A stretch of 64,000 nucleotides of DNA from CAYSFW01 sp964620675 (lineage in GTDB: Bacteria; Pseudomonadota; Gammaproteobacteria; UWMA-0217): assembly GCA_964620675.1 (NCBI GenBank), contig CAZUJU010000001.1, positions 1 through 64,000 of the forward strand. Reading direction: 5' to 3'. Position numbers and translations under genes: made by a program. Of this stretch, positions 8,291 to 16,304 are shown piece by piece. A model generated the notes under the pieces. It searched no databases. It saw only the letters and a program-made list of their open reading frames with translations, and was not told the DNA's origin. Within the stretch, counting starts at the first letter, position 1. The number at the start of each line of letters is the position of its first letter.

Positions 8291-9049
8291 TCAGTCCTGT
8301 GTCGGCGAATTCGCGGCGCGAATCACCCCTTCAATCGTCTCCAGATCCTGCTTGCCGAGCGCGAGCCGTTCGATCAACTCGGGGCGACGACGCACGGTGC
8401 GCTCCAAGGCGCGATCGCGTCGCCAGCGCGCAATCACGGCGTGGTTGCCGCCGAGCAAGATCTCCGGCGTCGCACGCTCATCGACCACTTCGGGTCGGGT
8501 GTAATGCGGGCAGTCGAGCAGTCCATCCATGAACGAATCCTGCCGCGCCGAATCCTGATGACCCAGCGCACCCGGCAACTGCCGCGCGATCGCGTCGATC
8601 AGCACCATCGCCGGTAATTCGCCGCCGCTCAGCACGTAATCCCCGATCGACCACTCCTCGTCGACAAAGGCCTCGATAAAGCGCTCATCGACCCCTTCAT
8701 AGCGGCCGGCGATTAGAATCAACCGCTCCGAACACACAAAATCGTTCACCGCCGCCTGCGTCAGGACCCGCCCCTGCGGACTCAGGTAAATGACCCGCGC
8801 CGCCCGGGCATCGTCAGCCTTGGCTGCTCGCAACGCGTCAGCTAGGGGCTGATACAGCATCACCATTCCAGGACCGCCACCGTAAGGCCGATCATCGACC
8901 GTGCGGTGCGCGTCGTGGGTGAAATCGCGGGGATTCCACACCTTGAGATCAAACAGACCGGCCCGGTGCGCGCGCTCGGTCACCCCAGAAGCAACCACCT
9001 GACGGACCAGTTCCGGAAACAGGCTGATGACATCGATTCGTGTCGCCAT
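8291..9049 (-). CDS. trmD: tRNA (guanine37-N1)-methyltransferase TrmD
   Basis: SPOUT-class enzyme that makes m1G37 in tRNAs reading CNN and some other codons, preventing +1 frameshifting. The 252-residue protein contains DDRPYGGGPGMVM, YLSPQGRVLTQ, the AGRYEGVDERFIE segment, and the trefoil-knot region DYVLSGGELPAMVLIDA that binds SAM. It lies 19 bases downstream of rimM. Confidence 0.98.
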   Translation of the reverse strand: MATRIDVISLFPELVRQVVASGVTERAHRAGLFDLKVWNPRDFTHDAHRTVDDRPYGGGPGMVMLYQPLADALRAAKADDARAARVIYLSPQGRVLTQAAVNDFVCSERLILIAGRYEGVDERFIEAFVDEEWSIGDYVLSGGELPAMVLIDAIARQLPGALGHQDSARQDSFMDGLLDCPHYTRPEVVDERATPEILLGGNHAVIARWRRDRALERTVRRRPELIERLALGKQDLETIEGVIRAANSPTQD

Positions 9050-9068
9050 CCGGGCCGCCTCCGCGACG

Positions 9069-9620
9069 TCAAAAATCCGCGTCCCAGTCCACCACCATGC
9101 GTTTGCCGGCGAGGTCGATCCGCTTCACATAGAGCGGATTGACGTAGGGAACCAGGCGTTCACGCTCACCCTGCTCCACCACAAGCACATCGTTGGCGCC
9201 GGTTTCCATCATCCCGGTCACGACGCCCAGTTCGACCCCTTCCAGGTTGGTCACGCTGAGCCCGATCAGATCGGCCCAGTAGTATTCATCACCGCCAAGG
9301 GCGCCCAGTTGCGAACGCTCAACCGCGATCTCGGTTCCGATCAACCGGGCCGCCTGGTCGCGGTCATCGCATCCGGCCAGCTTCACCAGCACGCCTTTGC
9401 CGTGCGCTTGGCCCTGCTCGACTTTGAAACTCTGCCATTGATCGCCGATCCGCAGCAGCCAGGGCCGATATTGCAGGATGTTCTCGCGCGGCTGGGTGTG
9501 GGAAAACACCTTGAGCCAGCCTTTGACGCCGTACAGCCCGGTGAGCCGCCCGAGGGTGACCGGCGCCGGACCGGACAGTGCTACGCCTCGGCCGCTTGCG
9601 ATTTGTTCGCTTGCTTCCAC
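9069..9620 (-). CDS. rimM: Ribosome maturation factor RimM
   Basis: RimM assists maturation of the 30S head by binding S19. The recognisable protein begins at VTLGRLTGLYGVKGWLKVFSH and continues through the PRC-barrel domain (EYYWADLIGLSVTN, LVPYV, IDLAGKRMVVDWD). The start is uncertain. I list the in-frame GTG at 9618-9620, which overlaps rpsP by 40 bases and lacks a Shine-Dalgarno. A CTG at 9576-9578, two bases past the rpsP stop and preceded by GAGG at a normal distance, would give a 169-residue protein that matches the family N-terminus better. Confidence 0.93.
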   Translation of the reverse strand: MEASEQIASGRGVALSGPAPVTLGRLTGLYGVKGWLKVFSHTQPRENILQYRPWLLRIGDQWQSFKVEQGQAHGKGVLVKLAGCDDRDQAARLIGTEIAVERSQLGALGGDEYYWADLIGLSVTNLEGVELGVVTGMMETGANDVLVVEQGERERLVPYVNPLYVKRIDLAGKRMVVDWDADF

Positions 9621-9841
9621 AACACTGCGACGCGGTCGGTGAACTTGGCGCCCTGCTTCAGCCAGTGCTCCACGCGCGCCTTGTCCATTTGCAGCTCGGT
9701 GGCCTGGCCGCGCGCAACTGGATTGAAGTATCCAAGGCGTTCTTTGTAACCGCTGTCGCGGCATTTACGCGAGTCGGTAACCACGATGTGGTAGAAAGGC
9801 GCCTTTTTCGCGCCGCCCCGCGCCAGTCGAATTGTGATCAT
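9581..9841 (-). CDS. rpsP: 30S ribosomal protein S16
   Basis: An 86-residue small-subunit protein with the diagnostic start MITIRLARGGAKKAPFYHIV and DSRKCRDSGYKERLGYFNP. It is the first gene of the rpsP-rimM-trmD-rplS operon; the promoter should lie in 9842-10000. ffh, often found upstream of rpsP, is absent: the next gene is divergent. Confidence 0.97.
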   Translation of the reverse strand: MITIRLARGGAKKAPFYHIVVTDSRKCRDSGYKERLGYFNPVARGQATELQMDKARVEHWLKQGAKFTDRVAVLWKQANKSQAAEA

Positions 9842-10240
9842 TGCTTACCTTGCTTCGAAACAGTCATTGCCTACGCCAGACACAACTCGCCCGGCGAAAA
9901 AGGCGGCAATAGTACGCCCAAACGCGCGGATAGTGAAGTGGCGTGCGCCACGGAAGTGCGTGATTGGGGTCAGGCTGGTGCGTTGGACTCCGGAAGAGTC
10001 GCGTGCACAGTACCGCGGCGACCGTTTCCCCGTCCACAACTGTTCGCTAACCGTTTGAATTGAAATACGCCAGCATCGCGCCGGGCGTTAAAGCAAACTT
10101 CGGCATCAGGTCATGGAATCATTCTTGCGTGGTTTCTGGCTTAATCCGGGCCGGGCCGATAGCCCATGCCCTCCGCCTGCATTGGATGCACCCACGCCAC
10201 TGCCCGCCCGCGCGCGGCTCATCGAGGAGAACAAGAATCC
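9842..10240. promoter_or_regulatory. Divergent promoter region between rpsP and the PEPCK-like gene, 399 bp
   Basis: No gene is supported here. It includes a short perfect palindrome GTGGCGTGCGCCAC near 9943-9956. The right end carries the GAGGAG ribosome site (10224-10229) of the large gene. I could not define -35/-10 boxes with confidence. Confidence 0.5.
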
Positions 10241-13200
10241 ATGACCACGGCTTGCAACCTGGGACTCGACCCCGACGGCGCTTATGTCACCGCATCACGC
10301 GACCGCCTCCATCTCCACATCAACCTGATCCTAGCCGCATCCGGACAACCCACCGCCGAGGTACCCGATACGGCCGGGGTCATGGATACGGTGGACGATT
10401 TATTGAACGCATACCGCGAGAAAGGACGCCTACTGGCCGCCCATCTCTGTCCGAGCGATCAACGCATTCAGCAGTTCCTACAACGCTACCTGAGCGAACT
10501 CGAACTCGACCGGGTGCCCGAGTTGCCAGGTCAAACATTCATACTCGATCGCTATGGCATCGCGCGCGAGCTGTCGCTCCCCCTCGGCGAGGACGTGTTT
10601 CGCTCGGAGATCATCGAGAGTTACCGCGTCGCGCAGGGGGTGTTGCACAACCCGGCCAAGGACCGTCGAACCACGCACGGATCATTCCATGTCGCCGAGG
10701 GCGGCTTGCCGATCCCCGGCGACAAGCGCGCGATGCCGAAGCGAGCATTCGCGCGGATGCTTGAGCACGCGCTGAAACCGCCCGAGGACCTGCAAGTCAT
10801 CCCGTTCACCGCCAACCAGCGGCAGCCAGCGCGGATGTTCGTGAGCCTGTTGCTGCGCCCCAGTGTGTGCCCCGAAATCCCCGGCCTGGATGCCGAAAAG
10901 TCGATGGAGATCCGCTTTTTTGCGCCCGGCAACCTGGTCAGCAACCTCGATTTCGTTGAGAGCATCTTCGGCAACGCAGGCAACCCGCAGCTGGTTGAAA
11001 ACGACGCCGCGCTTGATATCGACCATTGGACCGGACACACCGGCTGCGTCATCCTCGCGCCGCATCTGACCCGCCTGACCAAGCGCGAACTCGGCCTACC
11101 GCACCGCGATCACGCGACCCAGCGGCAGTTGCGCGACGGCATGTGCTGGACCCGCGAGGACGAGCTGTACAACGGCGGCGAGGCGTTCAAACTCACCGCG
11201 CGCGACGACTCCGGCGTCATCGTCACGCTGCTCGCCGACAACTACTTCGGCTATTGCAAGAAAGAGGTCAAGACCCAGATCAGCTATGCGGCCAACCTGT
11301 TCGGCCTCGCCGAGGAGGAGCATGCGGGCGGCGCGCTCGCGTTCGAGCGGCGTAACCACGGCGAGGAATACGGCATCGACGACATCACCCGCCCGCCGGG
11401 CTACAGCTTTGCCGAGGTTGTCGAAACCTACGGCGACGTCATGGACGTGCAGCCGCAAGGCTACGGTATTGACCAGCGCTTCCCCGAGGTGATCTACGTC
11501 CCGCAGGCCCTGCGCATGGACCTCAACGCGCAGACCATCACCTGGGACCGCGACGGGACGACGGAGACGCTCCGGCTGCGGCCCGGCCACATCTACATCC
11601 AGCCGAACGGCTACAAGATCGAGATGTGCAAACACCCCGGCGCGCCTTCGTGGCGTTTGATCGGTACCGTCGCGGAGGGGACGTTTTGCCACAAACCGAG
11701 CACAGTTTCCGGGGGCGGCAAGTCCGAGATCTCCAAGTCGCTGGAGGACGCGGTGATCTATGGACCGCTGTTCGTCGACGACCTCGCGCACGACCTCGAC
11801 CGGGTGCAGGAAATCTTTGACCGCGATTACACCACGCGCTTCAAGCCTGGCGGCGAGCACGAAGATAACGATTTACGCCGCGGACCCCTGAGTCCGAACC
11901 GCAGCCTGGGCTCGTTCATCAAGCTGCTGACGCCCTCGCCGGGTTACACCGATGAGTTCAACGCCTGGCTGAAGTCGATCCCGCCCCGGATTCAGGCGCT
12001 GGCGTTTTTGATCAAGCGTTTCTATCGTCCGGAATGGGGCAATGACTGGCGCCGTTATCTCTCGGTCGATGAGGTCGACGGCCACCCGGCGCACGAGCTG
12101 AAACTGCACGGTCGGCGCATCGTCGCGTCGTATCTGCGGGTCGGCTTCGACGAACAGAAAAAGTGGCGCACCTTTAAAGTCCGGCAGGATTTCATCGCCG
12201 CGGAAAAGGTCCAGATGGAGGATGACATCAGCGTCTCGGTGGTGGTGCCGCAAACGCAGATCGCCCACTGCAGCCCGCGCCAAACGGAGGCGCACAGCGT
12301 CAAGCTGGTCAAGAACTGCGAATACCGCCTGTTCCAGCGTCCGGACGACGCCGTAATCCCGGGTTACGACAAACAGGCGGAATCCGACCTCGCGCGGGCC
12401 GGTAACTTCATCGCGAACTTCGAGCCGCTGAAAGGCGCGCCGCTGGATCAAGTCGTCGACGACGTGTTGACGCTGTGCAACCTGACCGATCCGATGCGCA
12501 CGCTACTCATCGCAGCGCAGACGCGCGGCGACCAGCACGTCGTCTCCTCGGCCCACCCGCGCCTGGTCGACGGCAAGCCGACGAAAAACCCGCGCTATCT
12601 GCAAACCCGGCCGGATCTCGTCCATCCGGTGCGCAAGTACGTCGCCGAAATGGGGGCGAGGCTGCATCGCAAACTGGCGTTAAACGCGCCGATCTGCCAC
12701 CCGGTGGACGCGGTGCTGTCGGGGCGGCGCAACAATCCACCGGAACCGGGTATACGCCCACTGGCGGTCTATAACCCGATTCACTATCAGGAACTGCCCG
12801 AACTGTTCATGGACTACATCTGCTCGCTGACCGGCAAGTCACCGAGCACGACCGGCGCGGGCAGCGAAGGCGCGCTGACCAAGGGGCCGTTTAACGCGCT
12901 ACGGCCGACCGCCGATCTGAACAACACCCTGGTTTCATTCATCCTCACCGGCTACGCGGGCTATTCGACGCCGGCTGGCCATATCGGCCCAGCCGTACGC
13001 GTCGATCATGACATCAGCTTGTTGATCCCGGAGATCTGGTCGCGCCTGAAGCACAACGAGCGCGACCCAAGTTACCTGATCGCGCACGGTTATCTGGAGC
13101 GCGTAGCGGATTTTCACCACGCCGGCGAACGGGTGCTCGCGAGCCGCCTGGGCTATCGCATCACCGACCGGTTTGTGCGCGCCTTCATGGGCAAGATCTT

Positions 13201-13786
13201 CGACAATCCCCGCGCCGTATTCACCCAGCCGATCCTCAAGCCGGAGCTGCAGGACAAGGCAGCGTTTGTCGACGGCGTGCACAATATCGTCGAGTCGCAA
13301 CGCCAGGTCGCCCAGCGCTACCTCGACGACGGCACCATCGAGGACGCCTGCCCGCCGCTGCGCGCGCTGCTGTTCATCATGGCCGAGGGACACTTCCACG
13401 GGCAGGACGTCCACGCCCCGGCGATCCGGCAATTGTTCACCCGCGACTACCTGCTCGCCTGCGACTGGTACCAGGAACGACTGGAGGTCAAACAACAACG
13501 CGATATCGCGCTGTGGAAACGCCACGTCCACAGCCTCGAAGACTTCCTCCGCCTGCGACACTACGCCTCCGTGGCCGAAACGCTACGCGCGCGGGAGTCG
13601 CTCGATGTCGCACGCGCACGCCTCACCGCCGCGCAAAGTCCCGCGTATCGCGCCAGCCTCGTCGGCACCATTGGCGCCGACCCCCTGCGCCCGCCGCGCG
13701 AAGCCATGCTGCGCGAAGAAATGGCGCGCTGGCGGGCATTCAAGGACAGCGAAAGCGCACCCGCGCGTGACGCGCTGAGTGCCTGA
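10241..13786 (+). CDS. Probable pyrophosphate-dependent phosphoenolpyruvate carboxykinase (PPi-PEPCK-like)
   Basis: A 1,181-residue soluble protein, about twice the size of ATP- or GTP-PEPCK and matching the ~130 kDa PPi-PEPCK family described from Entamoeba and Propionibacterium. That family interconverts oxaloacetate and PEP using PPi/Pi. Visible here are a P-loop-like STVSGGGKSEISKS (about residues 488-501) followed by a metal-binding-type FVDDLAHD, and the block LTGKSPSTTGAGSEG ALTKGPF (about 860-880) with RVDHDISLL downstream. The start ATG is preceded by GAGGAG with 11-base spacing. It stands alone, with a repeat copy starting 15 bases after the stop. Family assignment is from remembered motifs and size, not from an alignment; a domain of unknown function is the alternative. 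Confidence 0.62.
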   Translation: MTTACNLGLDPDGAYVTASRDRLHLHINLILAASGQPTAEVPDTAGVMDTVDDLLNAYREKGRLLAAHLCPSDQRIQQFLQRYLSELELDRVPELPGQTFILDRYGIARELSLPLGEDVFRSEIIESYRVAQGVLHNPAKDRRTTHGSFHVAEGGLPIPGDKRAMPKRAFARMLEHALKPPEDLQVIPFTANQRQPARMFVSLLLRPSVCPEIPGLDAEKSMEIRFFAPGNLVSNLDFVESIFGNAGNPQLVENDAALDIDHWTGHTGCVILAPHLTRLTKRELGLPHRDHATQRQLRDGMCWTREDELYNGGEAFKLTARDDSGVIVTLLADNYFGYCKKEVKTQISYAANLFGLAEEEHAGGALAFERRNHGEEYGIDDITRPPGYSFAEVVETYGDVMDVQPQGYGIDQRFPEVIYVPQALRMDLNAQTITWDRDGTTETLRLRPGHIYIQPNGYKIEMCKHPGAPSWRLIGTVAEGTFCHKPSTVSGGGKSEISKSLEDAVIYGPLFVDDLAHDLDRVQEIFDRDYTTRFKPGGEHEDNDLRRGPLSPNRSLGSFIKLLTPSPGYTDEFNAWLKSIPPRIQALAFLIKRFYRPEWGNDWRRYLSVDEVDGHPAHELKLHGRRIVASYLRVGFDEQKKWRTFKVRQDFIAAEKVQMEDDISVSVVVPQTQIAHCSPRQTEAHSVKLVKNCEYRLFQRPDDAVIPGYDKQAESDLARAGNFIANFEPLKGAPLDQVVDDVLTLCNLTDPMRTLLIAAQTRGDQHVVSSAHPRLVDGKPTKNPRYLQTRPDLVHPVRKYVAEMGARLHRKLALNAPICHPVDAVLSGRRNNPPEPGIRPLAVYNPIHYQELPELFMDYICSLTGKSPSTTGAGSEGALTKGPFNALRPTADLNNTLVSFILTGYAGYSTPAGHIGPAVRVDHDISLLIPEIWSRLKHNERDPSYLIAHGYLERVADFHHAGERVLASRLGYRITDRFVRAFMGKIFDNPRAVFTQPILKPELQDKAAFVDGVHNIVESQRQVAQRYLDDGTIEDACPPLRALLFIMAEGHFHGQDVHAPAIRQLFTRDYLLACDWYQERLEVKQQRDIALWKRHVHSLEDFLRLRHYASVAETLRARESLDVARARLTAAQSPAYRASLVGTIGADPLRPPREAMLREEMARWRAFKDSESAPARDALSA

Positions 13787-13800
13787 GTTCGGCGGTCGCT

Positions 13801-14120
13801 GTTCAACCTAGATTCCTCGGTTGACCGCTCATTTGAGAACGTAATGTGCTGTATTCGCGACAATGCTGTGGTTTATTCGGGTTCACCTTCCGGGTGCATG
13901 CGCTACCTGCCCGAGTGGGCGGCCTTCGGGGCGCATGGCTGCGTTGCAACTCCTTGGAATGGAACAACCATTCCGCGTCGTTGCGCGTTGCGAACACCCT
14001 CCTTGGCGTTCGCCCTTCGGGCCAGCCTGCGGCGGTCCAAATCCGCTCCTGGCGGATTTGTTCCCTGCACCCCGAATACCGCCCACTCGGGCACGTCAAA
14101 CCGAGGATTCTAGGTTGAAC
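13801..14120. repeat. Structured dispersed repeat, copy 1 (nested palindromes, MITE-like)
   Basis: A 320-bp element bounded by inverted ends GTTCAACCTAGATTCCTCGG (13801-13820) and a right end whose reverse complement is the same with one mismatch. A second, inner inverted pair TGCCCGAGTGGGCGG / CCGCCCACTCGGGCA is perfect. Further small hairpins are GGAATGG-aacaa-CCATTCC and CAAATCCGC-tcctg-GCGGATTTG. The same sequence recurs at 20457-20775. There is no transposase and no plausible protein; open frames inside run over palindromes. It sits between the PEPCK-like gene and tRNA-Phe. Confidence 0.85.
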
Positions 14121-14202
14121 TACGCGGGGAAAAATTCGACTTCGCGAACGCGGCGGCGACCGAAGTTCGGACTAAAAGTCGATCTAAATGGGGGCATGGA
14201 GA

Positions 14203-14278
14203 TGGTGCCCAGGGGCGGAATCGAACCACCGACACGGGGATTTTCAGTCCCCTGCTCTACCGACTGAGCTACCTGGGC
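14203..14278 (-). tRNA. tRNA-Phe (anticodon GAA)
   Basis: Read on the minus strand the gene begins GCCCAGGTAGCTCAGTCGGT and ends with an acceptor arm CCTGGGC, discriminator A and an encoded CCA (14203-14205). The anticodon loop is CTGAAAA, giving GAA. The T arm has the GGTTCGATTCC motif. All four arms pair and the total of 76 bases is standard. Confidence 0.97.
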
Positions 14279-14363
14279 ATACAGAACACGGCTTTTGAGG
14301 CTCGCGCGGTATGGCGCGAAGGCGGGGAATTTAACCGCCTTGAATCGCAGCCGTCAAGCGCAA

Positions 14364-14639
14364 TCAGCTTTTTGGGGCTGACCAGTTGTCGATCCTGGTT
14401 GCGCCGGTGCCGAAGAAGAACTTGTCCATTTCCTCTTCAAGGAACTTACGTGCCTTGGGGTCGACCGGGGTGAGGCGGTATTCGTTGAGGAGCATGGTTT
14501 GATGGCGCACCCATTTTTGCCAGGCTTCCTTGGAGACGTTTTCGAAAATGCGTTTGCCCAGTTCGCCGGGATAGGTCGGGCGGTCGAGGCCTTCGGCTTC
14601 CTTATTAAGCAGCACGCAGTTCACCATGCGGGTCATCAT
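14364..14639 (-). CDS. yggX: Probable Fe(2+)-trafficking protein YggX
   Basis: A 91-residue cytosolic protein associated with protecting iron-sulfur enzymes from oxidation. The family core PTYPGELGKRIFENVSKEAW, followed by HQTMLLNEYRL and EEEMDKFFFG, is intact. Its ATG overlaps the mutY stop (ATGA type), so the two are translationally coupled, the same pairing as mutY-yggX in E. coli. Start at 14639 or the next ATG one codon later. Confidence 0.95.
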   Translation of the reverse strand: MMTRMVNCVLLNKEAEGLDRPTYPGELGKRIFENVSKEAWQKWVRHQTMLLNEYRLTPVDPKARKFLEEEMDKFFFGTGATRIDNWSAPKS

Positions 14640-15724
14640 CGTTCCTCTAATCTGGTCGTTGTAGGTGTGGTACGCGGGCCAAGCGCTTCAAGAAGGCGCT
14701 GGATCGGTGCCGGGCAGCCCCCGGGCATTGCCGAGCCTGGGTTATACCAAAGTCGATCCGCGCTCGCCATTTCTCGCACGCCGACATGGGCGTCGACGAG
14801 GTCGGCGAGAACGGGGTGCAACTCAAGTTCGAAATGGGTGAAAGCGTGGCGGCGCGGTGGCCATTGCGCGCGCACCGCCGCGACAATCCCGTCGCGCTCG
14901 CGCAGCGATGCCAACAAGTCCGGCGCGGATTCGTGGCTGGGTAGACTCCACAGGCCACCCCAAAGACCCACGGCGGGTTGGCGTTCCAGGTAAACCGCGC
15001 CTTCCGCGTTGGTCAGCAGCAGAAAGTGACGCACCTTGAGCGGTCGCATTCGACGCGGGCGCGGCGCGGGGTAGGCGAGCGGATCACCCGCCACCCGCAC
15101 GGCACAATCCGCGCGCAGCGGACAGCGCGCGCAGTCCGGGCGCGCGCGGGTGCAGACGGTGGCGCCCAGATCCATGATCGACTGGGTGTATTCAGCCACG
15201 CGTGCCGTTGGGGTGTGTTGCGTCGCGAGCGTCCAGAGTGCCTGAGCGATCTTGGGATCGCCGGGCCAGCCAGATACGGCATGATACCGGGTCAGTACGC
15301 GCTTGACGTTGCCATCGAGGATCGGCGCGCGGACGCCGTAGCCCATCGCCAACACGGCGCCGGCGGTGGAGCGGCCGATCCCGGGGAGCGCGTGCAGCCC
15401 TTCGAGCGTCGGTGGCAACCGGCCGCCATGTTCTTGGAGAACGACCTGCGCCGCGCGATGCAGGTGACGACCGCGCGCGTAGTAGCCGAGGCCGGACCAG
15501 TGCGCGAGCACTTCGTCGAGCGCGGCCGACGCAAGTGCTGTGAGGTCCGGAAATCGCGCCATGAAGCGTTCGAAATACGGGATTACGGTCGCAACCTGGG
15601 TTTGCTGCAACATGACTTCGGAGACCCAGACGCGGTAGGGCGTCGGGTCAAGCTGCCAGGGCAGATCCTTGCGTCCGTGGTGCTCGAACCACGCCAGCAA
15701 ACGCGGCGCGATTGGGCTAATCAC
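14636..15724 (-). CDS. mutY: A/G-specific adenine glycosylase MutY
   Basis: Base-excision enzyme that removes A mispaired with 8-oxoG. The 362-residue protein has the catalytic-Glu region WVSEVMLQQTQV, the helix-hairpin-helix GLHALPGIGRSTAGAVLAMG with the catalytic Asp in ILDGNVKRV, and a 4Fe-4S site with C-x6-C-x2-C-x5-C spacing (CTRARPDCARCPLRADC). A C-terminal NUDIX-like 8-oxoG recognition domain follows. It overlaps the START-like gene upstream by 8 bases and yggX downstream by 4. Confidence 0.97.
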   Translation of the reverse strand: MISPIAPRLLAWFEHHGRKDLPWQLDPTPYRVWVSEVMLQQTQVATVIPYFERFMARFPDLTALASAALDEVLAHWSGLGYYARGRHLHRAAQVVLQEHGGRLPPTLEGLHALPGIGRSTAGAVLAMGYGVRAPILDGNVKRVLTRYHAVSGWPGDPKIAQALWTLATQHTPTARVAEYTQSIMDLGATVCTRARPDCARCPLRADCAVRVAGDPLAYPAPRPRRMRPLKVRHFLLLTNAEGAVYLERQPAVGLWGGLWSLPSHESAPDLLASLRERDGIVAAVRAQWPPRRHAFTHFELELHPVLADLVDAHVGVREMASADRLWYNPGSAMPGGCPAPIQRLLEALGPRTTPTTTRLEER

Positions 15725-16304
15725 GCCCGTACGACTGGCCGCGCAAACGCGCTGCGCTGGTCAGCAACTGTTCGCGCAATACCCGGCGCACCATCCACGG
15801 GCCGAGCCATGGCAACAGTTTTTGCTTAGGCTCGAAGTCGGCGTCGTAACGGATACGGGTGCCTGACGCGATCGATTCGAGCCGCCAACGGGCGGTTCCG
15901 CGCCTAAAGTCGCTCTGCTCCGGAACGATCTCGCTTTCGATAACGCCGTAGCTCGGCTCATGCACACGTTCAAGTCGGCCGAGTTCGCTGCAAAACACCA
16001 CCACACAGCCTTCGACCCGGGTGTACACGTATTTTTCGTTCGGTCGCGGCGCCGCTACCAGCCGGCTTTCGCGGATGCTCGGGTTGATCTGGTGCAAGTG
16101 GCGATAGTCGGTCACCAGGGTATGGATGGTGGCCAACGGGAGCGCGGTTTCGAGCTCGAAGCGAATGGAATAGCGGCCGTCCTCGGCGCTGACCTCGATG
16201 ATGGGCTCCGGCAGGGTATCCCCGCCAGCGCGCGCTGGCGCGGCGAGCACATTGGCGCACGCGATCACGAGCGCGCTAGCGCAACAGGTCGCGGAGGGTG
16301 TCAC
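15717..16304 (-). CDS. Periplasmic START-like (SRPBCC/polyketide-cyclase fold) protein
   Basis: About 195 residues starting at a GTG at 16302-16304, preceded by GAGGA at about 8 bases. This start gives a clean signal peptide (TPSATCCASALVIACANVLA, cleaved near APARA). Upstream extension of the same frame is low-complexity Ser/Asn/Arg antisense-like sequence from asmA and is not real. The mature domain has the hydrophobic-ligand-binding layout of SRPBCC proteins (IHTLVTDYRHLHQINP; WRLESIASGTRIRYDADFEPK). It overlaps the asmA 3' end by 29 bases and mutY by 8. Function unknown. Confidence 0.75.
   Translation of the reverse strand: MTPSATCCASALVIACANVLAAPARAGGDTLPEPIIEVSAEDGRYSIRFELETALPLATIHTLVTDYRHLHQINPSIRESRLVAAPRPNEKYVYTRVEGCVVVFCSELGRLERVHEPSYGVIESEIVPEQSDFRRGTARWRLESIASGTRIRYDADFEPKQKLLPWLGPWMVRRVLREQLLTSAARLRGQSYGRD

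Noticed and set aside
13844..14267. Several open frames inside repeat copy 1, also seen in copy 2
   Set aside because: They read through palindromes and exist in multiple frames on both strands. No conserved start or stop is kept between copies beyond the DNA identity itself.
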